Source: Donghicola sp041224595
GTDB taxonomy: Bacteria; Pseudomonadota; Alphaproteobacteria; Rhodobacterales; Rhodobacteraceae
Direction of reading: 5' to 3'
DNA length: 29,328 nucleotides
Assembly (NCBI RefSeq): GCF_041224595.1
Contig: NZ_JBGFGN010000138.1
Location: 1-29,328 of the forward strand
Shown one piece after another: positions 15,946 to 24,096 of this stretch (its first letter is position 1; every line of letters starts with the position of its first letter). Position numbers and translations under genes: made by a program. The notes beneath the pieces are model-generated. The model worked only from the letters and a program-made list of their open reading frames with translations, ran no database searches and was not told the DNA's origin.

Positions 15946-16476
15946 TCAGTCCCCTTCGAAGGAGCAGAGCGCGTGGACGTCAATGTCCATAGCCTCCAGC
16001 CGTTTGCGGCCCCCCAGATCGGGCAGGTCCACGACAAACGCACAGCCTGCGATCTGGCCACCAAGCCGTTCGACCAGTTTGATCCCCGCTTCGGCGGTGC
16101 CGCCAGTGGCCAGCAGGTCATCCACGATCAGAACGTTCTGACCGGGCGCGATGGCGTCGTCATGCACCTCGACCACGGCCTCGCCGTATTCAAGCGTGTA
16201 TGCTTCGGAGATCACGGTGCCAGGCAGTTTGCCCTTTTTGCGAACAGGCACGAAACCGGTCCCCAGCTGGTGCGCGACGGCACCGCCAAGGATAAATCCG
16301 CGTGCCTCTAGGCCCACGACCACATCAATCCGCTCGCCCGCATAGGGGTGCAGCAGTTGGTCGATCGCCATGCGAAAGCCCCGCGGATTGCTGAACAGGG
16401 TGGTCACGTCGCGGAACATGATGCCCGGTTTGGGAAAATCGACGATGGTGCGGATGTAGTCTTGGACCTGTGTCAT
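15946..16476 (-). CDS. apt: Adenine phosphoribosyltransferase
   Basis: Apt joins adenine and PRPP to make AMP. The 176-residue protein has the family's opening IRTIVDFPKPGIMFRDVTTL, the GLEARGFILGGAVAHQLG block, FVPVRKKGKLP and the PRPP-binding loop VLIVDDLLATGGTAEAG. The length is standard. Its ATG overlaps the mtnP stop (ATGA). The neighbour makes biological sense: MtnP releases adenine from methylthioadenosine, and Apt recycles that adenine. Confidence 0.97.
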   Translation of the reverse strand: MTQVQDYIRTIVDFPKPGIMFRDVTTLFSNPRGFRMAIDQLLHPYAGERIDVVVGLEARGFILGGAVAHQLGTGFVPVRKKGKLPGTVISEAYTLEYGEAVVEVHDDAIAPGQNVLIVDDLLATGGTAEAGIKLVERLGGQIAGCAFVVDLPDLGGRKRLEAMDIDVHALCSFEGD

Positions 16477-17354
16477 GGGGTGCCTTTCAGGACGCGGCCA
16501 GCGACCGCGTCGAGTTTCTTCAAAAGTTCGGCGTCCCGTTTATCAGGCGCGGTCATGATGGCAAACTCTAACGCGCGGTCACATTCGTGGGGGCAGGGCG
16601 CCCGCTCGCGGTCGATCAGATCGGGCAGGGCGCGGATTGTGTCACGGGCCTTTTCGCCATTGCCTTGTAGGGTTTTGATGATGTCGGTCACGCTGACTTC
16701 GCCGTGGTCGGGGTGCCAGCTGTCATAGTCGGTGACCATCGCGACCGAGGCGTAGCAGATCTCTGCCTCTCGGGCCAAAGCGGCCTCGGGCATGTTGGTC
16801 ATGCCGATCACGTCGCAGCCCCAGACCTCTCGGTACAGCTTTGATTCGCCCAAGGTGCTGAACTGCGGTCCCTCCATCGCCAGATAGGTGCCGCCGCGAT
16901 GAACGCGGGCACCGGCGGTTGCGGCGGCTTCGGCAAGGATATCGGTCAGGCGGGGGCAGGTCGGATGCGCAAGGCTGACATGGGCGACGCAGCCCGTCCC
17001 GAAGAAAGATTTGTCGCGGCCACGCGTGCGGTCGATGTACTGATCCACGATGACGAAATCGCCGGGGGCCATTTCTTCGCGGAAGCTGCCAGTGGCGGAC
17101 AGGCTGATGATATCCGTCACCCCGATGCGTTTCAGCGCATCTATGTTCGCGCGGTAGGGCACGGTCGAAGGGCTATGGACGTGCCCACGCCCGTGGCGGG
17201 GCAGGAACGCCATCTTTAGCCCGTCCAGCACTCCAGTCATGATCTGGTCAGACGGCGCGCCCCATGGCGTTTCGACACTGACCCATTTGGCATCCTCTAG
17301 CCCGTCGATGTCATAGAGGCCGCTGCCCCCGATAATCCCGATCATGGTGTCCAT
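16473..17354 (-). CDS. mtnP: S-methyl-5'-thioadenosine phosphorylase
   Basis: MtnP splits methylthioadenosine, a by-product of polyamine and homoserine-lactone synthesis, into adenine and methylthioribose-1-phosphate. The 293-residue protein has GIIGGSGLYDIDGL at the start, the phosphate-binding FLPRHGRGHVHSPSTVPYRANIDALK region, MEGPQFSTLGESKLYR and NMPEAALAREAEICYASVAMVTDYDSWH, all as in the MtnP branch of purine phosphorylases. The ATG at 17354 has GGAGGG upstream; an internal ATG at 17345 is a weaker alternative. It is the first gene of a coupled mtnP-apt-SnoaL unit. 71 bases separate it from the upstream flavin-reductase gene on the same strand. Confidence 0.96.
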   Translation of the reverse strand: MDTMIGIIGGSGLYDIDGLEDAKWVSVETPWGAPSDQIMTGVLDGLKMAFLPRHGRGHVHSPSTVPYRANIDALKRIGVTDIISLSATGSFREEMAPGDFVIVDQYIDRTRGRDKSFFGTGCVAHVSLAHPTCPRLTDILAEAAATAGARVHRGGTYLAMEGPQFSTLGESKLYREVWGCDVIGMTNMPEAALAREAEICYASVAMVTDYDSWHPDHGEVSVTDIIKTLQGNGEKARDTIRALPDLIDRERAPCPHECDRALEFAIMTAPDKRDAELLKKLDAVAGRVLKGTP

Positions 17355-17425
17355 GCCGCCCTCCGTCTGATGCAGTCCATGTATGGATACGCGGGCAGGG
17401 CGGACTTGGGAATGCGGCAGGCGAC

Positions 17426-18031
17426 TCAGTCGTCGGGGCGGGTCAGGCTAAAGACCTCTTTGATCACCCCGTAGTCACGATAGCCTAGACGGGTCAAAGG
17501 CTGGTAGCGCGTCACATCAAAGCGACCGTCTACGATGCAGTCGTCCCGCATGTGGATGCCCGTGACTTCGCCAAATACGGCGAAGTTCGACTCACCCTCC
17601 AGCTGGATGATCTGGGTCAGTTTGCATTCCAGCGCGGCTGGAGCATTGGCGACACGCGACGCGGCGATGGTGTCGCACGCTGCTTTGTCGATTCCCGCCA
17701 GTTCAAACTCATCGACATCGCGGTCCACCATGGCAGAGGATTTGTTCATCACGTCCCGCGCGGCGTATTCCACGATGTTCACACAAAACACGCCCGTTTC
17801 GCGGATGTTCGACACGCTGTCCTTGGTGTCGCCACGATCCGGCTTCGAAGAGGTCGAGGCAAACATGACCTGCGGCGGCACATAAGCAACCGCGTTAAAA
17901 AACGAATATGGGGCCAAGTTGTCCCGCCCGTCCGCATCACGGGTTGAGATCCAGCCAATGGGCCGTGGGGTGACGATGGCGTTGAACGGATTGTGTGGCA
18001 GACCGTGGCCTTCGCTGGGGCGATAGAACAT
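17426..18031 (-). CDS. Flavin reductase-like (FMN-binding split-barrel) protein
   Basis: The 201-residue protein shows the DIM6/NTAB-type pattern: NPFNAIVTPRPIGWIST near the start, NLAPYSFFNAVAYVPPQVMFAS, GVFCVNIVEY and NFAVFGEVTGIHM. Such proteins bind FMN and act as flavin reductases or as FMN-dependent oxidoreductases. The VTPRPIGWIS and APYSFFN blocks place it in the larger uncharacterised branch of the family rather than with known monooxygenase partners, and no monooxygenase gene is nearby. The start has GGAGC upstream. It diverges from the GNAT gene at 18106 across a 74-base gap holding a small ACAC-N5-GTGT repeat. Confidence 0.88.
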   Translation of the reverse strand: MFYRPSEGHGLPHNPFNAIVTPRPIGWISTRDADGRDNLAPYSFFNAVAYVPPQVMFASTSSKPDRGDTKDSVSNIRETGVFCVNIVEYAARDVMNKSSAMVDRDVDEFELAGIDKAACDTIAASRVANAPAALECKLTQIIQLEGESNFAVFGEVTGIHMRDDCIVDGRFDVTRYQPLTRLGYRDYGVIKEVFSLTRPDD

Positions 18032-18105
18032 GTTTTGCTCCTATGTGATTGATACACAAGTAGTGTCGTGATACCCGCCATGCCACTCGAAAGATCGGAG
18101 GTCAG

Positions 18106-18591
18106 GTGTTCGAGATTGCGCAAGAACAGCCAGAGGACATGTGGGAGGTCGAAGCCCTGTACGATCTGTGCTTTGCCCCCGGTCGCGAGGCTCTGTCGTC
18201 CTACCGATTGCGGGACGGGGTTGATCGTGTGCCCGAACTTAGCCTGACAGCGCGTGACCCTGATAAAATTTTGGCCGGAGCCATCCGGTTCTGGCCTGTG
18301 CTGGTCGGTGACAGTCCGGCCTTGCTCTTGGGGCCCATCGCTGTGCACCCCACGCGGCAGGGCGAAGGGTTGGGGGGCATCCTGATGCAAGCCTCGCTCA
18401 GCCGGACTGCCGAACTGGGGTGGCCGCGCGTGATGTTGGTGGGCGATTATCCCTATTACAGCCGCTTCGGGTTCGAGAAACTGACTGGCGTAGAGATGCC
18501 GCCGCCTACGAACCCGGATCGTGTCCTGGGTGTTGGGGATTGGCAGGGCATCCAAGGCGATGTGCACAAGTGGGAAGGCCCCGCTGATTGA
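18106..18591 (+). CDS. GNAT-family N-acetyltransferase (YhbS-like)
   Basis: The 161-residue protein has the GNAT fold: LLLGPIAVHPTRQGEGLGGILMQASL contains the acetyl-CoA binding loop (Q-G-E-G-L-G), and the ending VMLVGDYPYYSRFGFEK is typical of the YhbS branch. The start codon is GTG with GGAGG upstream. The acceptor substrate is unknown. The gene is alone on its strand, divergent from the flavin-reductase gene and convergent with ptsP, and ends just before the hairpin at 18606-18631. Confidence 0.88.
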   Translation: MFEIAQEQPEDMWEVEALYDLCFAPGREALSSYRLRDGVDRVPELSLTARDPDKILAGAIRFWPVLVGDSPALLLGPIAVHPTRQGEGLGGILMQASLSRTAELGWPRVMLVGDYPYYSRFGFEKLTGVEMPPPTNPDRVLGVGDWQGIQGDVHKWEGPAD

Positions 18592-18605
18592 TATGACCAA
18601 AGCAA

Positions 18606-18631
18606 AAGGGCGCTCCGGTTGGGGCGCCCTT
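18606..18631 (-). terminator. Terminator for ptsP (possibly both directions)
   Basis: An 11-bp stem (one G-T pair), AAGGGCGCTCC with GGGGCGCCCTT, has a four-base loop. On the minus strand it is followed by TTGCTTTGG, which gives a fair T-run right after ptsP ends at 18657. On the plus strand it follows the GNAT gene but lacks T residues after the stem, so it works best for ptsP. Confidence 0.75.
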
Positions 18632-18656
18632 CGCTAGTCCGTAGTTTGCTGTGGCC

Positions 18657-20915
18657 TTAGTTGGCAGAAGGGATCGCGGCTTTGGCCAGATACTCCATCA
18701 CTGCGGGCCTTACACTTTGGACGCCAGATTCGCGGGCCTGACAGATTACTTGATACAGCTCTTCGAGGTTGGTGCGGCGCAGCAGATGCTTGACCGGTCC
18801 GATTGAGGCGGGTCGCATGGACAAGCTTGGCAAACCAATGGCCGCGAGGCACAGCGCCTCGATCGGGCGGCCGGCGTCTTCACCGCAGAAAGACAGCGGC
18901 GTTCCTGTGGTCCGGCAGCGGCTCACGATCCCTTCGAGGAACGAAAGGAAGCTGACGTTCAGCGTGTCATAGCGGCGGCGCACGCGCTCATTTTCGCGGT
19001 CGGCGGCAAAGAAGAACTGCTTCAGATCGTTCCCGCCGATAGAGACAAAATCCACCTGCTCAAAGAAGGCCTGCGGCGCAAAGGCCAGCGAGGGTGTTTC
19101 AAGCATGGTGCCGATTTTCAGTTCGGATGGCAGGACGTGTCCCAAACGCTCTTCGCGGGCCATGGCTTTGTCTATTTCCTGACGCGCGACGGTGAACTCG
19201 TCCATCTGGGCAATGAAAGGAAACATCACAGAGAGCGGGCGACCATTCGCGGCGCGGATCAGCGCCTGCAACTGCATCCGCAAGACACCCGGTTTGTCCA
19301 AGCCCACGCGAATCGCACGCCAGCCCAGGGCTGGGTTCGGCTCGTCATTAGGCTTCATGTAGGGCAGGACCTTGTCCGACCCGATATCGAGTGTACGGAA
19401 CACCACGGGCTGCCCGTCAGCAGCGTCCAGCACGCGGCCATACAGAGCCGAAAGCTCGGCCCGCTTGGGCATTTTGTTCCGAACGAGGAACTGGAGTTCT
19501 GTGCGGAACAGGCCGACGCCTTCGGCGCCCGATGTGGGCAAAGAAGGTAGATCGGCCATCAGACCTGCGTTCATGGTTAGCGCGATTCGGCGACCACACA
19601 GGGTTTCCGCGGGTAGGTCACGGATTGAGGCGTAACGCTCTTGGGCTTGCGCTTGCATGGCCATCTGATCGCGGAACGCTTTGACCACGTTTTCGTCGGG
19701 ACGCAGGTGAACCACACCTTGATCGCCATCAAGCAGCACGTGGTTGCCGTTTAGCGCTTCGGTGGTGATGTTGCTGGCGTGGACCACAAGGGGAATTGCC
19801 AGTGCGCGGGCCACGATGGCGGCATGGCTGCCAACAGAACCTTCTTCGAGGATCACACCTTTGAGTCGGCGACCGTAATCCAACAGCTCGGCTGGGCCGA
19901 TGTTGCGGGCCACGAGGATCGGATCATCGGGCATCTCGGCGCCGGTGTCGCTGCCTTGGCCGGTCAAAATGCGCAGCAGGCGGTTCGACAGATCGTCCAG
20001 ATCGTTCAGACGTTCGCGCAGATAGGCGTCGGTGGAACGCGCCATGCGAGAGCGTGCAATGGACTGCTCTTTTTCCACGGCGGCTTCGGCAGAGAGGCCA
20101 CGCGAAATGTCCTCTTCCATGCGGCGGAGCCAGCCTTTGGAATTGGCGAACATCTTGTAGGCTTCGAGAACCTGAACATGGTCCGCATCCCCGCCTTCGG
20201 CCACGGACAGCATTTGATCCACGGAAACGCGCAGGTCATCGACGGCTTTGCGAAGACGTTCGGTCTCGGCCTGAGGGTCTTCGGCGACGGGGTTCGTGAC
20301 CACGACCCGCGGCTCGTGCAGCCAGATGTGGCCCTCGGCGGTGCCCTCTTGGCCCACAGTGCCGCGGAACAGAACGGGCTGCTGGTGCAGTGCCTTCAGC
20401 GCAGCGCCATCGCCAACAAAGGCACCGAGTTCCGCCATTTCGGCCAGAACCATCGCCACGACTTCCAGCGCGTACACTTCGTCTGACGAGAATTCGCGCG
20501 CCTCTTTGGACTGTACGACCAAAACACCCAACGTCTCGCCAAGTCGCTGAATCGGCACACCAAGGAAAGAGGAATACGCCTCTTCGCCAGTTTCCGGCAT
20601 ATAGCGGAAGCCGCGCTCGGATGGGGCGTTGGCGGTGTTGACGATTTGGGTGGTTTTCGCGACGCGGCCCACCAGACCCTCGCCCAAACGCAGACGGGTT
20701 TGGTGCACCGACTCGGCCTTCAGACCCTCGGTTGCGCAGAGTTCGAGCGTGTCATCATCGCGAAACAGATAGATCGAGCACACCTCGGTCAGCATAGAGC
20801 TGGCAATGAGGTGCGTGATCTTGTCCAACCGCTCCTGACCCGCGCCGCCTTCGGCGAGCGTGTCACGCAGTCGGACAAGAAGCTTTCTGCTTTCGCTTTC
20901 GGTTCCGTCGGGCAT
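18657..20915 (-). CDS. ptsP: Phosphoenolpyruvate-protein phosphotransferase, nitrogen PTS enzyme I
   Basis: EI-Ntr takes phosphate from PEP and starts the nitrogen-related regulatory phosphorelay (to NPr and EIIA-Ntr). The 752-residue protein has an N-terminal GAF domain (about residues 20-165), then the enzyme I domains. The phospho-accepting His364 lies in EEGSVGSHAAIVARALAIP. The PEP-binding barrel shows GAEGVGLFRTELQFL, FRTLDIGSDKVLPY, GWRAIRVGLDKPGVLRMQLQAL, IGTMLETPSLAF, FVSIGGNDLKQF and FCGEDAGRPIEAL. In known EI-Ntr proteins the GAF domain senses glutamine. The start lies 8 bases after lysC on the same strand, so the two are co-transcribed. This pairing recurs in related Alphaproteobacteria. 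Confidence 0.96.
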   Translation of the reverse strand: MPDGTESESRKLLVRLRDTLAEGGAGQERLDKITHLIASSMLTEVCSIYLFRDDDTLELCATEGLKAESVHQTRLRLGEGLVGRVAKTTQIVNTANAPSERGFRYMPETGEEAYSSFLGVPIQRLGETLGVLVVQSKEAREFSSDEVYALEVVAMVLAEMAELGAFVGDGAALKALHQQPVLFRGTVGQEGTAEGHIWLHEPRVVVTNPVAEDPQAETERLRKAVDDLRVSVDQMLSVAEGGDADHVQVLEAYKMFANSKGWLRRMEEDISRGLSAEAAVEKEQSIARSRMARSTDAYLRERLNDLDDLSNRLLRILTGQGSDTGAEMPDDPILVARNIGPAELLDYGRRLKGVILEEGSVGSHAAIVARALAIPLVVHASNITTEALNGNHVLLDGDQGVVHLRPDENVVKAFRDQMAMQAQAQERYASIRDLPAETLCGRRIALTMNAGLMADLPSLPTSGAEGVGLFRTELQFLVRNKMPKRAELSALYGRVLDAADGQPVVFRTLDIGSDKVLPYMKPNDEPNPALGWRAIRVGLDKPGVLRMQLQALIRAANGRPLSVMFPFIAQMDEFTVARQEIDKAMAREERLGHVLPSELKIGTMLETPSLAFAPQAFFEQVDFVSIGGNDLKQFFFAADRENERVRRRYDTLNVSFLSFLEGIVSRCRTTGTPLSFCGEDAGRPIEALCLAAIGLPSLSMRPASIGPVKHLLRRTNLEELYQVICQARESGVQSVRPAVMEYLAKAAIPSAN

Positions 20916-20923
20916 GGTGCCCC

Positions 20924-22162
20924 TTAGGCTGATTTCTCCAGTTCAAAGGCATCATGCAGTGCCTGAACCGCGAGTTCCATGTATTTCCGGTCGATCAAAA
21001 CGGAAATCTTGATTTCCGAAGTGGCAATAACCTTGATGTTGATGCCTTCGTTCGACAGCACCTTGAACATCTTGGCTGCAACGCCGGGCTGGCTGCGCAT
21101 GCCGATGCCAACGACCGAGATCTTTGCGACATTGGTGTCAGCGATGATCTCTTCGAAGCCGATGGTTCCGGCTTCTTTGGCGTCGTTCAGCGCCTTTTCT
21201 GCGCGGGCCACCTGATCGGTGGGGCAGCTAAAGGTCATGTCGGTGGTGCCCTCGTCCGAGATGTTCTGGACGATCATATCCACGTTGATGCCCGCGTCGG
21301 CCAAGGGGCCGAAGATAGAGGCCGCGATGCCCGGACGGTCTTCGACCGATACGAGGGTCATTTTCGCTTCGTCGCGGCTGTATGCGACACCGGAGACAAC
21401 TTTATCTTCCATGATTTCCTCCTCATCGCAGACCAGCGTACCGGCCTCGTCTGACGGTTCTTCAAAGCTGGAAAGGACGCGCAATTTTACATTATAGCGC
21501 ATGGCCAATTCGACCGAACGGGTTTGCAGCACCTTGGCGCCAAGGCTGGCGAGTTCGAGCATTTCTTCGAACGCGATCTTGTCCAGCTTGCGGGCATTGT
21601 CGCTGATGCGGGGGTCGGTGGTGTAGACCCCGTCCACGTCAGTATAGATGTCGCAACGCTCGGCGTCGAACGCAGCCGCAAAGGCCACAGCGGTGGTGTC
21701 CGAGCCGCCACGGCCCAAAGTGGTGATGCGGCCTTCGGGGCTGATCCCTTGGAAGCCAGCGACCACGGCCACACGCATGCCTTCGCCGAATTTGTCCATC
21801 AGGTTGTCGGTGGGGATCTCTTCGATCCGGGCCTGACCATGCGCCGAAGTGGTCTTCAGCGGAACTTGCCAGCCCTGCCAGCTGCGCGCGGGCACATCCA
21901 TTTCCTGCAAAGTCAGGGCCATCAGGCCAGCGGTGACATTCTCGCCCGAGCTGACAACGGCGTCGTATTCGCGCGCGTCATAAAGCGGCGAGGTTTCGTT
22001 AACCCAGCCGACCAGCTCGTTTGTTTTGCCCGACATGGCGCTAACGATGACAATGACATCATAGCCCTTGGCCACTTCCAGACCCACGCGTTTCGCAGCG
22101 CGGCGGATTCGGTCAAGGTTTGCGACGGACGTCCCGCCGAATTTCATCACGAGGATAGGCAT
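20924..22162 (-). CDS. lysC: Aspartate kinase (aspartokinase) with two ACT domains
   Basis: This enzyme phosphorylates aspartate, the first step towards lysine, threonine and methionine. The 412-residue protein opens MPILVMKFGGTSVANLDRI, the kinase signature, and has TLGRGGSDTTAVAFAAAFDAERCDIYTDVDGVYTTDPR, with FEEMLELASLGAKVLQ following. The tail holds two ACT regulatory domains (MTLVSVEDRPGIAASIFGPLADAGINVDMI and a second around KISVVGIGMRSQPGVAAKMFKVLS) that bind lysine and/or threonine for feedback inhibition. The frame stays open 20 codons upstream, but MPILVMK with AGGGGGG in front is the family's start. A promoter candidate lies at 22194-22222. ptsP follows after 8 bases. Confidence 0.97.
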   Translation of the reverse strand: MPILVMKFGGTSVANLDRIRRAAKRVGLEVAKGYDVIVIVSAMSGKTNELVGWVNETSPLYDAREYDAVVSSGENVTAGLMALTLQEMDVPARSWQGWQVPLKTTSAHGQARIEEIPTDNLMDKFGEGMRVAVVAGFQGISPEGRITTLGRGGSDTTAVAFAAAFDAERCDIYTDVDGVYTTDPRISDNARKLDKIAFEEMLELASLGAKVLQTRSVELAMRYNVKLRVLSSFEEPSDEAGTLVCDEEEIMEDKVVSGVAYSRDEAKMTLVSVEDRPGIAASIFGPLADAGINVDMIVQNISDEGTTDMTFSCPTDQVARAEKALNDAKEAGTIGFEEIIADTNVAKISVVGIGMRSQPGVAAKMFKVLSNEGINIKVIATSEIKISVLIDRKYMELAVQALHDAFELEKSA

Positions 22163-22193
22163 GAGAACCCCCCTGTCACCTAAAGTCCGCCCG

Positions 22194-22222
22194 CGTTTAC
22201 GCGCAGACCGTCGGCTTCGCAA
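22194..22222 (-). promoter_or_regulatory. Candidate sigma-70 promoter of lysC-ptsP
   Basis: On the minus strand TTGCGA (-35, 22217-22222) and TAAACG (-10, 22194-22199) are exactly 17 bases apart. Transcription would start near 22187, about 25 bases before the lysC ATG. The -35 hexamer is the same as in the rRNA promoter candidate at 29090. This is read by eye only. Confidence 0.4.
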
Positions 22223-22225
22223 GGG

Positions 22226-22873
22226 TCAGAAGGGGTGTTCGCGGCCGTCCCAAGTCAGAAACTTGCCTGTCGTGTCCATGCTTAGGGCCTCAAATTGCGC
22301 GGCAAGGCCTTGGGCCGACTCGGAAACATTAATGTCGGCTGCTGCGCCCCCCATATCGGTCTGCACCCAGCCGGGGTGATAAATGCCCACTGCAATTCCG
22401 ACAGAGCGTAAATCGGTGGCTAGATTGCGCCCGAGGTTCAGCGCGGCCGCCTTGGACGCACGGTAGATGTAGCTGCCCCCCGGCGCGCGTGTGTGAGAGG
22501 CCATTTGGGACGAGATGATCGCGATCTTTGGCGCTTTGGCCAGTCGCAGATTCGGGAGCAGGGATTGGACTGTCAGAAACACGCCCGTGACGTTCACCGC
22601 GAAAGTTTGTGCCCACATGTCGGCGGGGTAGCCGGTGTCCAGCGACTCGGCAGTGTCAAAGTAAACGCCCGCATTGCAGACCAGCAGATCGATGGGCTTG
22701 CCATCCAGATGCGCGGCAAGGGCGGCGTGACTGGTGGGGTCCGTAACCTCGAGCGGCAGGTGATCCGATCCGCTGCGGGCTGTGCCGATCACCGAAGCGC
22801 CTTGGGATTGGTAGAGAGTGTAGAGCTCGTGGCCAATGCCGCGGTTTGCGCCGGTAATCAGGACTGTCATCAA
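22226..22873 (-). CDS. Short-chain dehydrogenase/reductase
   Basis: The 215-residue protein is a classical SDR: NAD(P)-binding TGANRGIG at residues 7-14, LLVCNAGVYFD, the catalytic Ser in IISSQMAS and the Tyr-x-x-x-Lys motif as YRASK. It is slightly short for the family (about 250). The ATG overlaps the DUF1178 stop (ATGA overlap at 22870-22873), with a second Met directly after the first. The substrate is unknown. It lies 63 bases upstream of lysC on the same strand. Confidence 0.92.
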   Translation of the reverse strand: MMTVLITGANRGIGHELYTLYQSQGASVIGTARSGSDHLPLEVTDPTSHAALAAHLDGKPIDLLVCNAGVYFDTAESLDTGYPADMWAQTFAVNVTGVFLTVQSLLPNLRLAKAPKIAIISSQMASHTRAPGGSYIYRASKAAALNLGRNLATDLRSVGIAVGIYHPGWVQTDMGGAAADINVSESAQGLAAQFEALSMDTTGKFLTWDGREHPF

Positions 22874-23334
22874 CTGGTCTTTCGTGTCGGGGTAAAGGGC
22901 AGGGGGGCCACAGGCACGTCGTCTTCGATCAACTTCTTGACGTCTTCGGGTTTGGCTTCGCCATAAATCGCCCGTTCGGGGGCGTCGCCCAAATGCTGCG
23001 CGCGGGCCTCGGTGGCGAAATTGCCGCCCACATAGGTCGCATTCTTCTCGATATGCTTGCGCATCTCGGTCAGCATTTTTTCGGTATCGCTGTTTTCGGT
23101 TAGCTTGGGCGCTGGGGATTCTGCGGGGTCAGATGCAGGTTCAGCTTTTGGCGCAACCGAAGCTTTGTCCGATGTGGAAACGCGCGGGGCCATGATGGCT
23201 TTCTCGACCTTGGTGCCGCCACAAATCGCACAGGACACCATGCCCGCCGCAGCGAGCTTGTCATAGGCACTGCTGGACTGAAACCAGCTATCAAATCTGT
23301 GCCCTTCGGCGCATTTTAGGTCGTAGCGGATCAT
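22870..23334 (-). CDS. DUF1178 family protein, putative zinc-binding
   Basis: The 154-residue protein starts MIRYDLKCAEGHRFDSWFQSS and has a second cysteine pair in SCAICGGTKVEKAIMAPRVS, the shared pattern of DUF1178 proteins (common in Alpha- and Betaproteobacteria, function unknown). The C-x3-H and C-x2-C residues suggest a zinc ribbon. A low-complexity linker rich in Ala, Pro, Ser and Glu (about residues 50-80) separates it from the conserved C-terminal ATYVGGNFATEARAQHLGD block. The chosen ATG has GAGGAG five bases upstream. A promoter candidate at 23361-23388 fits this start. Confidence 0.92.
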   Translation of the reverse strand: MIRYDLKCAEGHRFDSWFQSSSAYDKLAAAGMVSCAICGGTKVEKAIMAPRVSTSDKASVAPKAEPASDPAESPAPKLTENSDTEKMLTEMRKHIEKNATYVGGNFATEARAQHLGDAPERAIYGEAKPEDVKKLIEDDVPVAPLPFTPTRKTS

Positions 23335-23360
23335 CTGGGCTCCTCGGGCGCAGTGCTCCG

Positions 23361-23388
23361 AAAATATTGGTCTTTGCGACAAATGCAA
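23361..23388 (-). promoter_or_regulatory. Candidate promoter of the DUF1178-SDR unit
   Basis: On the minus strand TTGCAT (23383-23388) and TATTTT (23361-23366) are 16 bases apart, giving a start near 23354 and a 20-base leader before the ATG at 23334. On the plus strand an overlapping TTGGTC-N16-TATCCT pair (23367-23394) could serve the divergent peroxidase gene. Both are read by eye only. Confidence 0.35.
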
Positions 23389-23552
23389 TATCCTCGCCGA
23401 TCGTGTGACTGGACAAGCATGTGCGACACGCTATCTGCCCACCAACTCAAAGCAGCTTTTTCGCGAAAATATCTTTTCCGCATTAAGCGGGAAACTTTTT
23501 TCTCATCTTCGCGTATTGGTGGTGAAGGCGCTTGGTCTAGGAGGAATTCTAA

Positions 23553-24080
23553 ATGTCTGGCAAGAAACGTCTCGCGCTTGTTTTCGCATTGTGTGCCGCG
23601 CCGGTTTGGGCGGGAATGGGCGATTTTGCGTTCACCTCGATCGAGGGGAAGCCCATGAACACCGCAGAGTGGGAAGGTCGCCCGGTGCTCGTTGTTAATA
23701 CAGCCTCGCGTTGCGGGTTCACTCCGCAATATGACGATTTACAAACTCTGCACGAACGCTATGGCGACAAGGGCCTCGTCGTTCTGGCGGTTCCCTCAGA
23801 TGATTTCCGTCAGGAGCTGGACAGCGCCGAGGCGGTGAAGGATTTCTGCGCCGTGAATTTCGATCTGACCTTGCCGATGACAGATTTGTCGCGCGTCCGC
23901 GGCTCCGAGGCGCACCCTTTTTATCGCTGGGTTCAAGAAAGCACGGGCTTTGAGCCGGGCTGGAACTTTAACAAAGTGCTCGTTTCCCCCGAAGGCGAGG
24001 TTGTGGCAACCTATGGCTCTATGGTGAACCCAACCGCGCCCAAACTGGTTTCAGAGATCGAGGCGCAACTGGCCAACTAA
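23553..24080 (+). CDS. Exported glutathione peroxidase-like protein
   Basis: The 175-residue protein carries an N-terminal signal peptide (KKRLALVFALCAAPVWA, cleavage near residue 20), followed by a full thioredoxin-like peroxidase domain. The peroxidatic Cys54 lies in NTASRCGFTPQY, and the catalytic Trp/Asn block WNFNKVLVSPEGEVV is present. The usual PCNQF loop is replaced by Pro81-Ser-Asp-Asp84-Phe, so the catalytic Gln is an Asp here and the cysteine often found in that loop is missing. The protein should act in the periplasm on hydrogen or lipid peroxides if it is active. GGAGG stands in front of the ATG. The deacetylase gene follows after 16 bases and is probably co-transcribed. Confidence 0.9.
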   Translation: MSGKKRLALVFALCAAPVWAGMGDFAFTSIEGKPMNTAEWEGRPVLVVNTASRCGFTPQYDDLQTLHERYGDKGLVVLAVPSDDFRQELDSAEAVKDFCAVNFDLTLPMTDLSRVRGSEAHPFYRWVQESTGFEPGWNFNKVLVSPEGEVVATYGSMVNPTAPKLVSEIEAQLAN

Positions 24081-24096
24081 GGAAAGTCGCCGCGAC

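Noticed and set aside
18045..18080. Small ACAC-N5-GTGT repeat and doubled TGATAC in the gap between the flavin-reductase and GNAT genes
   Set aside because: The arms are only four bases and the direct repeat six; this is expected by chance at this length.
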